Source of the DNA: Pseudomonas indica NBRC 103045
GTDB taxonomy: Bacteria; Pseudomonadota; Gammaproteobacteria; Pseudomonadales; Pseudomonadaceae
Length of the DNA: 64,000 nt
Direction: 5' to 3'
Assembly: GCF_002091635.1 (NCBI RefSeq)
Contig: NZ_BDAC01000005.1
Location: 1 to 64,000, forward strand
Shown here: positions 24,241-33,512 of the stretch, one piece after another
Layout: every line of letters begins with the position of its first letter
Position numbering within the stretch: the first letter of the stretch is position 1
Notes under the pieces: model-generated
Databases searched by the model: none
What the model saw: only the letters and a program-made list of their open reading frames with translations
Told to the model about the DNA's origin: nothing
Made by a program: the position numbers and the translations under genes

Positions 24241-24765
24241 GTACCGCTTTTTTATGAAAAGTCCTATTTGATCAAGCGCTTGTCTTTTAAGCGATAGCAT
24301 AGGCAAGGCCCTTCGGTTTGCGACTTATTTAACCCACATACCGCAAAGCCCATAGCAGTTTTGCCCGACTTAAGTGACATACCGCTAAATAAGAAAATAA
24401 CGCACTTAATTGATCTCAAAGACGGGCAGAAATGGTTCGCAAAACCGAAATGCCACATCATATTGCGCAAGACTTTGCGCACCGAGTGTGCGTTACCATC
24501 GGTCAACTTCAATTAATCATTAAAGAAATTCGAAATATTTAATTTCTATTACCGGCATATTGATTACCGAAAAACTCTTTAGTTATTGATCTGATATTTA
24601 GCACTCACACCCATGAAACCGCTTTGGCTGGCAGGAGGCCCTTGCAGCGCAAATTCCTGAAATTTCTTTTCTGAAAACAACTCGTCAATCGTCCGCACGC
24701 TGGACAACTACATGGCTGAATCAGGCCAAGGGCTGGGTTTTGCCTAAAAATAGAGGGAGCGAATA
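23964..24765. other. 802-bp gene-poor spacer, AT-rich on the right
   Basis: The first 275 bases are GC-rich and may hold a gene relic. From about 24240 the sequence becomes strikingly AT-rich for this genome, with runs such as AATTAATCATTAAAG near 24510. A short hairpin GCGCAA/TTGCGC lies at 24465-24480. TTGATT at 24560 with TTATTG 17 bases on is a weak promoter candidate for the operon that starts at 24766. A strong ribosome site GAGGGAG precedes that gene. Such AT-rich leaders are typical targets for MvaT/H-NS silencing of acquired genes; that is inference. Confidence 0.5.
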
Positions 24766-25770
24766 ATGAACACTAAGTTCACCGAGACACTAGGCAGTTA
24801 TCCACGCACCACCATCGATGGGACTGCCATATCCGATTCCCCTTCTCTCATCCTGCCCTCCAACCCTGTCCTGCTCGGCGGCGAAAACCGTTCCGGCACC
24901 ACGTTGCTCAGCATCCTGCTCGACTCCCATCCCGATCTGGTCGTCGGCCCTGAAATCGATTTCACCGAGCCCGTCGATCTCGGCCCGCACATCCTCGCGA
25001 TATGCGATCTGATGGATCGCCACAGCTCACAGCTCGCCGATGCGACGAAGGACAGCATCGATCCCGGGCTATACGACGGCGCGCACTTCGTTGTGCAGTG
25101 CGAGCGCTTCGGCCTCGGCCGTGACGACCTGCGAGAGCTGGTGAGCCGCGTGATGGCCGAGCGCGGAACCGACTTGTCCGCCCTGGAGGACCGTTGCCTG
25201 CTCATCGATGCCATCGGCGAATTCCGCCGCGAGCAGACGGGCGCCAAACGATGGGGCCTAAAGCTCCAGCGGAAGATCCGGAACGTCGGAACCTATGCTG
25301 CAATCTGGCCGCAGGCCCACTTCATCCACATCATCCGCGACGGTCGCGACCTGGCCGCCTCTCATCTCAAGACCGTTCCCGACTGGGGCTACCGAACTGT
25401 CGCGGAAGCCGCGCGAGGTTGGCTGGAAGTCGTCAGCCAGCCCCGCCAGGCTGCGCCAGAGGGCCGCTACCTTGAGGTGCGCTACGAGGATTTGATCACC
25501 CGACCCCGAGAAACCGCCGAGCGGATGCTGGCTCACCTCGGGCTGCCCTGGAGCGAGGCGATCCTGCACCACGCAGAGCAGAAGCACGCGCTGTTCGACA
25601 ACCCCTGGGGCCATCCCGCAGCGGAAGCCGCGGGTAAGCCGCTCTACACCGGGCGTAATGGGCGCTATCTGCAGGACCTCTCCCGCGGGGAAATCGAGGA
25701 GTTCGAGCGGATCGCCGGAAAGGAACTGGAACACCTGGGCTATGAGCTGGCGACCGGGGGCGTGGCCTGA
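24766..25770 (+). CDS. PAPS-dependent sulfotransferase (Sulfotransfer_3-like)
   Basis: 334 residues, preceded by GAGGGAG seven bases before the ATG. The 5'-phosphosulfate loop is visible as GGENRSGTTL (38-47) and the 3'-phosphate site as IIRDGRDLAASHLK (about 190-203), both hallmarks of PAPS-dependent sulfotransferases. The family moves sulfate from PAPS onto hydroxyl or amino groups of small molecules or glycolipids in the cytoplasm; Stf0, which sulfates trehalose in mycobacteria, is a more distant relative. It is the first gene of an eight-gene operon and is bracketed by an APS kinase at the other end. The acceptor is probably the glycoside made by the middle genes. Confidence 0.85.
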   Translation: MNTKFTETLGSYPRTTIDGTAISDSPSLILPSNPVLLGGENRSGTTLLSILLDSHPDLVVGPEIDFTEPVDLGPHILAICDLMDRHSSQLADATKDSIDPGLYDGAHFVVQCERFGLGRDDLRELVSRVMAERGTDLSALEDRCLLIDAIGEFRREQTGAKRWGLKLQRKIRNVGTYAAIWPQAHFIHIIRDGRDLAASHLKTVPDWGYRTVAEAARGWLEVVSQPRQAAPEGRYLEVRYEDLITRPRETAERMLAHLGLPWSEAILHHAEQKHALFDNPWGHPAAEAAGKPLYTGRNGRYLQDLSRGEIEEFERIAGKELEHLGYELATGGVA

Positions 25771-27125
25771 TGCAGGAGGCATCCGAGGTGTCCCGACGCC
25801 ATCTGCCGCGCAGCTTCTATCTCCTTCTGACAGGGCAGACGGTCTCGCTCGTCGGTTCCCAGGTGACGCTTCTCGCCCTTCCCCTGATCGCGATCGAACA
25901 GCTCGCTGCAGGCCCGTTCGAGACCGGTGTGTTGCTCGCCTGCGGACGGGCCCCTTATCTGCTGCTGGGATTGCTCACCGGCGTTCTCGTCGACCGTCTC
26001 CCGCACCGTGTCCTCCTGATGACGGCGAACATGGCGATGGCCGTCACCCTGGCCACTGTGCCGCTGGCCGCTCTCCTGACCGGACAGGTCGCCATGCCTC
26101 ATCTGTACGCTGTCGCCACCCTGGTAGGCGCAGCCACGGTGATCGCCGATGTGGCTTTCCTGGCCTGTGTGCCAACCGTGGTGCGCTCTCCCCAACGGGT
26201 ACAGGCGCAGAGCAGACTGGAGCTGGGACAGTCGGCGGCATTGGTGCTGGGTCTGCCGCTCGCAGGCTGGCTCATCGCCACATTCTCTGCGCCTGTCGCG
26301 ATACTCGCGGACGCGGCATCGTTCCTGCTGGTGACCATGCTGCTCCCCTATGTGGTGATGCAGCCGACACGCGACAGGTCCGGCGCATGGGAGCGCAGCG
26401 GCGGAATCGTCCGCCGAGTCTTCTCGGAAGCAGCAGAAGGTGCGCTGTTCGTGCTGCGTGACCGCCAGCTGCGCGCAGTCACGCTCGCCACCGGCACCCT
26501 CGTCTTTTTTCATAGCGCCTACTCCGCTGTCCTCCTGTTGTACCTGACCGCAGAGCTGGGTCTGAATGCCACGGCAATCGGCATCGTCACGGGTATCGCT
26601 GCGACGGGAGCTGCCGTCGGTGCGCTGCTGGCCCGTTCGGTGGCGCAAGTGTTGGGGTTGGGCCATGTGCTGATTGCGGCTCTGCTCGTCAGTGCTATCG
26701 GTGCGGTACTCACCCCTGCGCTTCAGGTGTCGGGATGGTGGGTGTGGCCGGTGATAGGGCTTTCACAATTCCTGTTGTGGGCTGGCCAGCAGCTCTACAA
26801 CGTCCATCAGGTCCCGATCCGTTATGCCCTGGCGCCACCCGAGCTACACGGCCGGGTGAACGCGAGCATCCGCACCGTCGTCTGGGGGCTCGCCCCCGTG
26901 GGAGCCCTGCTGGGTGGCGTCTGTGGAAGCTGGCTCGGCGCCCGCACGACGCTCCTGCTCAGTGGTGCCCTGATCGCACTAGCCACCGGGTGGCTCATGG
27001 CATCGCCCCTGCGGAACATCCGGACAGCGCAACTCGAAGAGGCCTCCCCGGAACCGACATCCCCCTTCCCCGCCCGCCGTTCGCCGGACGGGACTCCACC
27101 CACCGTTTCCGTTTCTCGAGGATAA
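25770..27125 (+). CDS. MFS exporter
   Basis: 451 residues with about twelve hydrophobic spans. The ATG shares its first base with the stop of the sulfotransferase gene. The loop between spans 2 and 3 carries the MFS motif A variant GVLVDRLPHRVLL. It resembles the EntS/macrolide-efflux branch of the major facilitator superfamily, often paired with secondary-metabolite operons. The C-terminal 40 residues are polar and proline-rich. Most likely it exports the operon's product and protects the producer. Substrate is inferred from context. Confidence 0.85.
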   Translation: MQEASEVSRRHLPRSFYLLLTGQTVSLVGSQVTLLALPLIAIEQLAAGPFETGVLLACGRAPYLLLGLLTGVLVDRLPHRVLLMTANMAMAVTLATVPLAALLTGQVAMPHLYAVATLVGAATVIADVAFLACVPTVVRSPQRVQAQSRLELGQSAALVLGLPLAGWLIATFSAPVAILADAASFLLVTMLLPYVVMQPTRDRSGAWERSGGIVRRVFSEAAEGALFVLRDRQLRAVTLATGTLVFFHSAYSAVLLLYLTAELGLNATAIGIVTGIAATGAAVGALLARSVAQVLGLGHVLIAALLVSAIGAVLTPALQVSGWWVWPVIGLSQFLLWAGQQLYNVHQVPIRYALAPPELHGRVNASIRTVVWGLAPVGALLGGVCGSWLGARTTLLLSGALIALATGWLMASPLRNIRTAQLEEASPEPTSPFPARRSPDGTPPTVSVSRG

Positions 27126-27139
27126 GGACAGTCATCACT

Positions 27140-28612
27140 ATGAAGTTCTTGGACATACCATCGTTCGGTCTGTCGCCGGGGCGCCTTACCGTCTGGCGGG
27201 CCAGCGCACCGCCCGATTTCGACGCTCCCTGGGTAGACGATCCGCGTCCGGCCTCCTATGGCCAGGAAGCGCTCATCACCTACGCCCTGGAGGCGGCTAG
27301 CGAAGGCCCCCTGCCACCGTCCTGGCTGGGCGGCGTATTCGACCTACCCGCCGAACTCGATGCAGACGCCTTTGCTGCGGCCTTGCGCAGCTGGATAGAC
27401 CGCCACGAAACCCTGCGCAGCCGTCTCATTCTTTCGTTGCCCATCACCACGGGCGGCTACTTGCGTCGCATGACGCTACCCACCGGCGTCGTGACGATCC
27501 AACCCGATGCGACGCGCGACATTACTGACGGCCGGGAGCTGACTCGTTATCTCGAAGCGCTGTTCGACGGCGAAGCCGGCCCCCTCGACTGGCCCGGATA
27601 TGTCTGCGCCACCATCAGCCACCCGGGGGCGACCACCGTCTGCCTCGCCGCCGACCACACACTGATGGATGGCTACTCCATTCTCCTGAGCGCATACGAG
27701 ATTCGAACCCTGTACGCCGCAGCCCTCGCTGCCCCCACCGGCAAGCCCGTACCGCCCCCTCTCCCGCCCACGGCCAGCTATCTCGACTTCGCGGAGGCCG
27801 AACGGAACGCCGCCGACACCCTGACCGCCGACCACGAATCCATCGTCCGCTGGCGACGGTTCGTCACCGAGGCCGGCGGCCGCCTGCCGACGTTCCCTGT
27901 ACCGGTTGGTGACACGAGCGGCAGCTCCTCCGCCCAACCTGGCGGATACGCCGAGCTTCTCGATGCATCCACTGCGCATGCCTTCGACCGCGCCTGCCGG
28001 GCGGCGGGCGGCGACTCCTTCTCCGGGCTGCTCGCCTGCCTGGCCAAGGTCGGCCAAGAAATCACCGGTTCGGACAATTTCCGCACCATGGCCCCTTTTC
28101 ATACGAGGACTGGCCTCTCGCGCTCCGCCATCGGCTTTTACGTGGGAATGAGTCCGATTGCCTTCTCCCTGGATGCAGCCGGCTCCTTCGCTGAGGCCGT
28201 GCGCTCCGCGGCTTCCGGCCTCGACGGTGTAAAAGAACTGGCCCAGATTCCCTTTCCCCGGGTGACGGAGCTTCTCGGCCAACCGCTCCGCGACCCCTTC
28301 ATGGTTTCTTACGGCGACCTTCGCCGCGCCCCTGGCGCCCGCAGTTGGAATACCTGGCGGACCGCAATGCTCCGCAGCCGCAGCACCGACCCGGACGACG
28401 TGTACTTCTGGTTTATACGTACCCACGACGGCCTTTCCGTCAGTTACCGCCACCCTGCCACCGACGAGGCAGAAATCGCGGTTCCCCGCTACGTGGCCCG
28501 TACCAGGCACCTTCTGGCATCCGTTGCGAGCACAGGCTGCTGGTCCACCCTCATCCCACAGGAAACTATTGCCCATGACGGACTTCAGGCACATCGCAGC
28601 GGCCTCTTGTGA
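27140..28612 (+). CDS. Stand-alone condensation-domain acyltransferase (PapA-like)
   Basis: 490 residues, the size of a single NRPS condensation domain with no carrier or adenylation partner. The active-site motif is DHTLMDG (D172-G178): the catalytic second histidine (H173) and the Asp-Gly are kept, while the first histidine is Asp. Stand-alone members such as mycobacterial PapA proteins acylate hydroxyls of trehalose or phthiocerol using CoA or carrier-bound acyl groups. Here it probably acylates the amino-sugar or disaccharide made by its neighbours. I chose the ATG at 27140, 14 bases after the MFS stop. It overlaps the next gene by 38 bases. No acyl carrier protein is encoded nearby, so an acyl-CoA donor is more likely. 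Confidence 0.75.
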   Translation: MKFLDIPSFGLSPGRLTVWRASAPPDFDAPWVDDPRPASYGQEALITYALEAASEGPLPPSWLGGVFDLPAELDADAFAAALRSWIDRHETLRSRLILSLPITTGGYLRRMTLPTGVVTIQPDATRDITDGRELTRYLEALFDGEAGPLDWPGYVCATISHPGATTVCLAADHTLMDGYSILLSAYEIRTLYAAALAAPTGKPVPPPLPPTASYLDFAEAERNAADTLTADHESIVRWRRFVTEAGGRLPTFPVPVGDTSGSSSAQPGGYAELLDASTAHAFDRACRAAGGDSFSGLLACLAKVGQEITGSDNFRTMAPFHTRTGLSRSAIGFYVGMSPIAFSLDAAGSFAEAVRSAASGLDGVKELAQIPFPRVTELLGQPLRDPFMVSYGDLRRAPGARSWNTWRTAMLRSRSTDPDDVYFWFIRTHDGLSVSYRHPATDEAEIAVPRYVARTRHLLASVASTGCWSTLIPQETIAHDGLQAHRSGLL

Positions 28613-30053
28613 TTACACGCACTTCGATGCAGTTATCGTCGGCTCCGGGCCATCCGGGTCGATCGTCGCCCGAACACTTGCGGAAAAAGGCTGCCATGTA
28701 GCCGTTCTGGAGTATGGCGGCCTGGTTTCCCCAGGTGCGCTGCACGGGCCTCATCAAGCGGCCTACAGCACGGCACTCACCTCCAGCGGCACCGCCGATG
28801 GCAAGCCCTGGACAGCATGCTGCGTCGGCGGCGGCATGCAGTTCTACAACGCGATCACGTTCAGGTACCGGCAAGCCGATCTGTCAGCCTCCCGGTATCT
28901 GACGACCGACATGGAAATCGATTGGCCAATCACCCTCCAGGATCTCGATCCGTACTACACCGAGATCGAGCACCTCCTGGGCATCAGTGGCGCGAATGGA
29001 TTTCCCTCGTACCCAGCCAGTTCGCGTGGGCTGATGCTCTCCAATGCGATGCAGACGCTCGGCATACGCCCCAAGAACATCCCACTGGCTATCCGGCCGC
29101 CAGGAACTAGCAAGGGATGCACCGAATGCTCCGCTTGCGACGAACTGGCATGCCCTACAGATGCAAGGGCCTCGGTGCTGGCGAGAAACATTCTGGATGA
29201 CTCCGCCCTGCCGGGGACGATCACCGTGTTGTACGGCTGTTTCGTCAACCGGATCGAGACCCGCAGCGACGGTCGGGCCGAAGCCCTCGAGTGCTATGTG
29301 CCACTCTCCTCGGAGCGAATCCGGATTCCGGTCGAAAGGGTCATCGTCTGTGCGAACGCCATACAGACGGCGGCACTGATGCTGCGGTCGAAGAGCAGGC
29401 ATGCACCGAGAGGAATAGGCAACGAATCCTGTCTGGTCGGTCGCGGACTCTCCTTCAAGATCAGCGGCTACTCCGTCGGCCACATGGAGCTGACCTGCTC
29501 CAACGCTTTCGTGCCGCACTGGGGGCCGCATGCGACCGTGTATACGGACGAGTTCTACGAGCATGCCGACGTGCCATGCCGATTCGGCGGGCTCATTTAT
29601 GAAGCGAATTTCCCCTTGCCGGACGAGAACGTCGGCCTTGTGCGCCTGCATTACATCGCCGGCGAAGAGCCGTGGTCGCACAACCGCGTCGTACTGGACG
29701 AGGCCGTCGACCGGTACGGAATCCCTTACATCCGCTTCGAATACCGGAACTCGGAAAACGACCGCGCCCGGATAAGTTTTCTCGCCGACCGCGCGGACGA
29801 CATTCTTCGCCACCTGGGCGCCTTTCGCATCGAGCGGGAACCTTTCGCCCATGCCAAGGGGAGTGCCCACCTGCACGGCACGATGCGTGCCGGGCACGAC
29901 CCCGGAACCTCGGTCGTGGACAGCTACGGCAAGGTCCATGGGTTCACCAACATCCATGTCATGGATGGCTCCGTCATGAATTTCGCGGGGAACAGCAATC
30001 CGACACACACCATCATGGCCAATGCGAGGCGCATGGCCCTGTCGCTCGAGTGA
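28575..30053 (+). CDS. GMC-family FAD oxidoreductase, Neo11/BtrQ-like sugar alcohol dehydrogenase
   Basis: 492 residues. The FAD-binding motif is VIVGSGPSGS (20-29). Then come GGGMQFYNAITFRYR, resembling the corresponding segment of the neomycin 6'-dehydrogenase Neo11 as I recall it, and a cysteine-rich segment (CTECSACDELACP) found in this GMC branch. The C-terminus has the conserved HLHGTMR and NPTHT active-site segments. In 2-deoxystreptamine antibiotics such enzymes oxidise the primary C6' alcohol to the aldehyde for a class III aminotransferase. That partner is the next gene here, 13 bases downstream. The ATG at 28575 lies inside the end of the acyltransferase gene (38-base overlap). The exact hydroxyl oxidised is unknown. 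Confidence 0.8.
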   Translation: MTDFRHIAAASCDYTHFDAVIVGSGPSGSIVARTLAEKGCHVAVLEYGGLVSPGALHGPHQAAYSTALTSSGTADGKPWTACCVGGGMQFYNAITFRYRQADLSASRYLTTDMEIDWPITLQDLDPYYTEIEHLLGISGANGFPSYPASSRGLMLSNAMQTLGIRPKNIPLAIRPPGTSKGCTECSACDELACPTDARASVLARNILDDSALPGTITVLYGCFVNRIETRSDGRAEALECYVPLSSERIRIPVERVIVCANAIQTAALMLRSKSRHAPRGIGNESCLVGRGLSFKISGYSVGHMELTCSNAFVPHWGPHATVYTDEFYEHADVPCRFGGLIYEANFPLPDENVGLVRLHYIAGEEPWSHNRVVLDEAVDRYGIPYIRFEYRNSENDRARISFLADRADDILRHLGAFRIEREPFAHAKGSAHLHGTMRAGHDPGTSVVDSYGKVHGFTNIHVMDGSVMNFAGNSNPTHTIMANARRMALSLE

Positions 30054-30066
30054 AGAGGGAATTGAA

Positions 30067-31314
30067 ATGCTCGATCCTGTAGTTACCGGCTATCTGACCG
30101 AATGGGAGCGGGAAACCCGCTCGTCCATCGTATTCCGTTCCGCCAAAGGCGCGATGGCGGAGGACATCGACGGCAAGACCTACCTGGACATGACGTCCTG
30201 CAGCGGGGCTTCGCCCTTGGGCAGCAACGACCCCGTGTTCAAGGCCAGGCTTGCGCAGGCGATGGAGCGGGAAACCGACGTCCTGCCATCGCCGGTGAGC
30301 GAGCAACGCCAGCGCCTGGCCGAAAAAATGGCGACGATGTTCCCGGACCATCCCCGCGTGTTCTTTCTGAGGACCGGCTCCTGTGCGACGGAAGCGGCAG
30401 TCCGGATCGCCCGGCACCGGACTGGCCGGCCGGTGATCCTGACGGCGGGCTTCCATGGCTGGCACGATCTCTTCCAACAGCACCCCTGGTCCAACAACCC
30501 GCCGGCCGAGGATCGGCACATCCAGGATTTCCAATACGACCTCGACATCCTGGAACGGCAGTTGGTCGAGAACCAAGGCAGGGTCGCGGGCATTTTCTTC
30601 ACGCCCGAGCCCTCGGTCTTTCCCCCGGAATTGCTCCAGAAAATCTCCCGGATGGCCAAGCTGCATGGCGTATTGCTGATCGTCGATGAGGTCCTGTGCG
30701 GGCTTCGCTACGCCAAGGGTGGCTACTGCCAGCAACACGGTGTGAAAGCCGACCTCATTACCTTGGCCAAGGGGATCGCGCAAGGCGTCGGCCTGTCCGC
30801 AGTCGTCGGCACCGCCGATGCCATGGAAGGCGCCGACAGGGCCTATCTCGGCAATACCTACCTGCGCGAGAACCGGGCCTTCGTGGCCGGCAACCTGACA
30901 CAGGAACTCTTCGAAGAAGGTCAAATCGTCGCGCGCCTCGCCGAGAGCGGCGCTGCACTCAAGGAACTGTTCCTGCTCTCGTTCGAGCGCAACGCAATAC
31001 CGGCGCGCATCCTCGGCAGCGACAGCATGTTCGACATCGTCCTGCCCTCGCTCAGCCATGGACGAGCCTTCGCTCAGAGGTGCCTGCAGCACGGCATCTA
31101 CATTGGCTACCCAGGCAAGTACATGAGCAATGCGGCCATGGACGACGCATTCTTCAGAGCCCTACAGCCGGCATTGGAACGAGCGCTCGCGGACTACCGC
31201 AAGGACCAGGACATGACGGTCCAGGTCACCGAGGCATCCGTCGTCGAGTACTGCGCGAAAGCATTCCATGCCACAGAGCACGCATGCCTCTCCAACAAGC
31301 ATCACTGGGCCTGA
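30067..31314 (+). CDS. PLP-dependent class III aminotransferase (Neo18/BtrB- or GSA-like)
   Basis: 415 residues; GAGGGA precedes the ATG at 30067. Fold type I aminotransferase of the glutamate-1-semialdehyde branch: RTGSCATEAAVRIAR (PLP phosphate region), GFHGWHD, the IVDEV aspartate, and the Schiff-base lysine K235 in TLAKGIAQ. It is unlikely to be the housekeeping HemL: it sits in a secondary-metabolite operon directly after a GMC oxidoreductase, and its C-terminus (last 40 residues) diverges. The inferred reaction is transamination of the aldehyde or ketone made by the GMC enzyme to give an amino sugar. Confidence 0.82.
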   Translation: MLDPVVTGYLTEWERETRSSIVFRSAKGAMAEDIDGKTYLDMTSCSGASPLGSNDPVFKARLAQAMERETDVLPSPVSEQRQRLAEKMATMFPDHPRVFFLRTGSCATEAAVRIARHRTGRPVILTAGFHGWHDLFQQHPWSNNPPAEDRHIQDFQYDLDILERQLVENQGRVAGIFFTPEPSVFPPELLQKISRMAKLHGVLLIVDEVLCGLRYAKGGYCQQHGVKADLITLAKGIAQGVGLSAVVGTADAMEGADRAYLGNTYLRENRAFVAGNLTQELFEEGQIVARLAESGAALKELFLLSFERNAIPARILGSDSMFDIVLPSLSHGRAFAQRCLQHGIYIGYPGKYMSNAAMDDAFFRALQPALERALADYRKDQDMTVQVTEASVVEYCAKAFHATEHACLSNKHHWA

Positions 31315-31329
31315 TACAGGGAGAAGTTC

Positions 31330-32061
31330 GTGAAGAATCGAATGGAAACGGCAACTGCCTATTCGCACAAGGGATGGGGGCTCCGGGAAGAAGATTTCAT
31401 CGGTATTCGGCTCAAGGGTTACGACCACATAGCCTTCGATCTGGACGGAGTCCTCGTGGATTCCGAGGCCGTGGTCGAAACCGCACTCCGTCGCTGGGCG
31501 CAGGAAGAAGGCATCTGCCCGGATTACACGGTGCGCATGTCGGCCGCCCGCCGGGATATCGAACTGGTGGCAGCGATTGCCCCCGGTCTCTGCCCGGAGC
31601 GCGAAGCGGCTCGCATTGCGGATTACGAAATACAGGCGATGAAGCTGCTGCAACCGATCCAGGGTGCTGCCGAGTTCTATGGATCGATCCCCTTCGGCCG
31701 AAGATCCATCGTTACCTCGTCGGCGAGGATTTCAGCCCTTGCCCGCCTCGATGCGGCGGGAATTCCCCACCCCAAAATCCTGATTGCAGCGGAGGATGTC
31801 AGCCAGGGAAAGCCGAATCCGCAACCCTATCGAACGCTGCTGCGCATGCTGGGTATTACCCCGGAAAGATGCCTGGTTTTTGAGGACTCCCTGACCGGTA
31901 TCGAAGCCGCAACCGCCGCCGGTTGCGACTGCATAGGTGTTGGCCTCAATGCCAAAGGCCACCCCGAAACCAAAGGCTGGATAGAGCACTTTCGCGAGAT
32001 TTTCTTTCCGGCCGGCCTCGCTGAGCCTGCTTTCCAGATCGAACGAAGGGACACGCCATGA
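31330..32061 (+). CDS. HAD-family phosphatase or phosphomutase
   Basis: 243 residues. Haloacid dehalogenase motifs: FDLDGVLVDSE (nucleophile D37, acid/base D39), VTSSA (motif II), KPNPQPY lysine (motif III) and VFEDSLTGIEAA (motif IV). The cap placement resembles sugar-phosphate phosphatases and beta-phosphoglucomutases. GTG at 31330 is chosen because GGGAG lies at the right distance; an ATG four codons on has no site. It ends four bases inside the next gene, a TreT-like glycosyltransferase, so a role in sugar phosphate handling (dephosphorylating a hexose or trehalose phosphate) is likely. Confidence 0.8.
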   Translation: MKNRMETATAYSHKGWGLREEDFIGIRLKGYDHIAFDLDGVLVDSEAVVETALRRWAQEEGICPDYTVRMSAARRDIELVAAIAPGLCPEREAARIADYEIQAMKLLQPIQGAAEFYGSIPFGRRSIVTSSARISALARLDAAGIPHPKILIAAEDVSQGKPNPQPYRTLLRMLGITPERCLVFEDSLTGIEAATAAGCDCIGVGLNAKGHPETKGWIEHFREIFFPAGLAEPAFQIERRDTP

Positions 32062-33512
32062 AAGTATCCACGGAACGACGCACACCGCTATTCGATGAAG
32101 TACTGGTGGAGGGCTCGGTACTCGAGCATTACACCGCAGAGCGGGAAGAGTATGGGACCCTTCTCGATCACTTGCTCCGCTCGTCTCGCGCAATGCGTGA
32201 CACGTTCGGCCACCGTCGTATCTGGCACATGAACTCCACTGCGTTCGGCGGTGGAGTCGCCGAGATGCTTCCCCACCATATAGGCCTCCTCCGGGAACTG
32301 GGCTTCGATGTGCGCTGGCTCATCTTCAAGCCGAAGGAAGAGCAGTTTTTCCAGTTCACCAAAGGGCTTCACAACGCCCTTCATGACGCCACCGTCGCTG
32401 GTCTGGATGCCTTGCTGCCGCAGTATCTGGAAACATCGATGCAAGGGGCCGCGGAATTGGAGCGAATTATCGGGCCGGACGACTTCCTAGTCATCCATGA
32501 TCCGCAGCCGCTCTGCGCCGCTGCCCAGTTTCTCGAGGCTTACCCGCATCCCGCCATCTGGCGATGCCACATCGGTTATCCCGAGCGCACCCCGAGGGTC
32601 GACAACGTCTGGCGGCTCCTGGGGAACTACCTGCAGCCTTTCCAGCGCATTGTCCTGAGCGCAAAGGAATATGCCTTCGATACCGACCGCCCCATCGATA
32701 TCATCCAGCCGTCGATCAGCCCGTTCTCGAGCAAGAACCGCAACCATGTGGAGCCGGCGAACCGAATGCTGGAGGACTCGGTTTCGTTCAATGCCCACGA
32801 GGTTGAAGCCGCTCCCTCACTGAACGAGATTCTCGGCTCGCGATATTTCCTGCATGTCTCCCGATGGGATGGGTTGAAAGGCATTGACCGGGTCATCGCC
32901 GCTTTCGAGCGTTTCGCCAGAACGCCGGTCGACGAGGCAGACGATATCCGCCTGGTCATCGCCGGGCCAGACCCGTTGGGTGTGGCTGATGATCCCGAAG
33001 GGCGTGCGTATTTCGAGAAATGCGTAGAGCTGCACGCCCAACTGCCCAAGGAAGTACGGCAGCGCGTGTATCTCGCCTGTATCTCGATGAAGAACCATGA
33101 CGTAAATGCCGAGATCGTCGGCCGGCTGCAACAGAACGCCCACGCCGTGTTTCAACTCTCCCGCGAAGAGGGCTTCGGCCTGACGGCAACGGAGGCCCTC
33201 TTCCGAGGCAGGCCCGTCATCGTGTCATCCGCCTTCGGCCTGAAAAGGCAGGTCGTGAGCGGGCTGAACGGCCTTGTTCTCGACGAGCCGGACATCGAGG
33301 CCAAGGCAGCAGGAATCATGCAGCGCCTGGCGACCGATTATCGTGACTTCGAGGATATGGCCAGAGCCGCGCGTGAGAGCTGCCTGCGCTCCAGTACGCA
33401 AATCTCGCAGCTTCCCAGGTGGTATGCGTCGATGCAGTCAGCTCTATTCAGTTTTGAGGGAGTGCACGGCAAGGAACCCTCGAATCGCACAGCGTATGAG
33501 CCAAGCGTATGA
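32058..33512 (+). CDS. GT4 glycosyltransferase resembling trehalose synthase TreT
   Basis: 484 residues; ATGA overlap with the HAD gene. The N-terminus has [14 protein letters not shown], close to the nucleotide-sugar motif of TreT (glycosyltransferring trehalose synthase). The C-terminal lobe has the GT-B donor-site motif [12 protein letters not shown] (E-x7-E). TreT joins NDP-glucose and glucose to give trehalose directly. In this operon the acceptor or donor may be a modified (amino or phosphorylated) hexose. It is followed, again with an ATGA overlap, by the APS kinase. The assignment to the TreT group is by motif only; other GT4 enzymes making alpha-linked disaccharides are possible. Confidence 0.75.
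   Translation: MKVSTERRTPLFDEVLVEGSVLEHYTAEREEYGTLLDHLLRSSRAMRDTFGHRRIWHMNSTAFGGGVAEMLPHHIGLLRELGFDVRWLIFKPKEEQFFQFTKGLHNALHDATVAGLDALLPQYLETSMQGAAELERIIGPDDFLVIHDPQPLCAAAQFLEAYPHPAIWRCHIGYPERTPRVDNVWRLLGNYLQPFQRIVLSAKEYAFDTDRPIDIIQPSISPFSSKNRNHVEPANRMLEDSVSFNAHEVEAAPSLNEILGSRYFLHVSRWDGLKGIDRVIAAFERFARTPVDEADDIRLVIAGPDPLGVADDPEGRAYFEKCVELHAQLPKEVRQRVYLACISMKNHDVNAEIVGRLQQNAHAVFQLSREEGFGLTATEALFRGRPVIVSSAFGLKRQVVSGLNGLVLDEPDIEAKAAGIMQRLATDYRDFEDMARAARESCLRSSTQISQLPRWYASMQSALFSFEGVHGKEPSNRTAYEPSV

Noticed and set aside
24264-24512. 82-codon minus-strand frame in the AT-rich spacer
   Set aside because: No ribosome site, no family, and an AT-rich composition in which short frames arise by chance.
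24560-24588. TTGATT - 17 bases - TTATTG as promoter of the eight-gene operon
   Set aside because: The -10 is poor and the region is AT-rich, so chance matches are expected; kept only as a remark in the spacer entry.
27140-28612. Reading this gene as part of the upstream NRPS pathway
   Set aside because: It is a lone condensation domain inside a different operon with different base composition, more than 3 kb beyond the siderophore genes.
30067-31314. Assignment as housekeeping glutamate-1-semialdehyde aminomutase (HemL)
   Set aside because: Context in a biosynthetic operon behind a GMC oxidoreductase and a divergent C-terminus argue against it, although the fold is the same.
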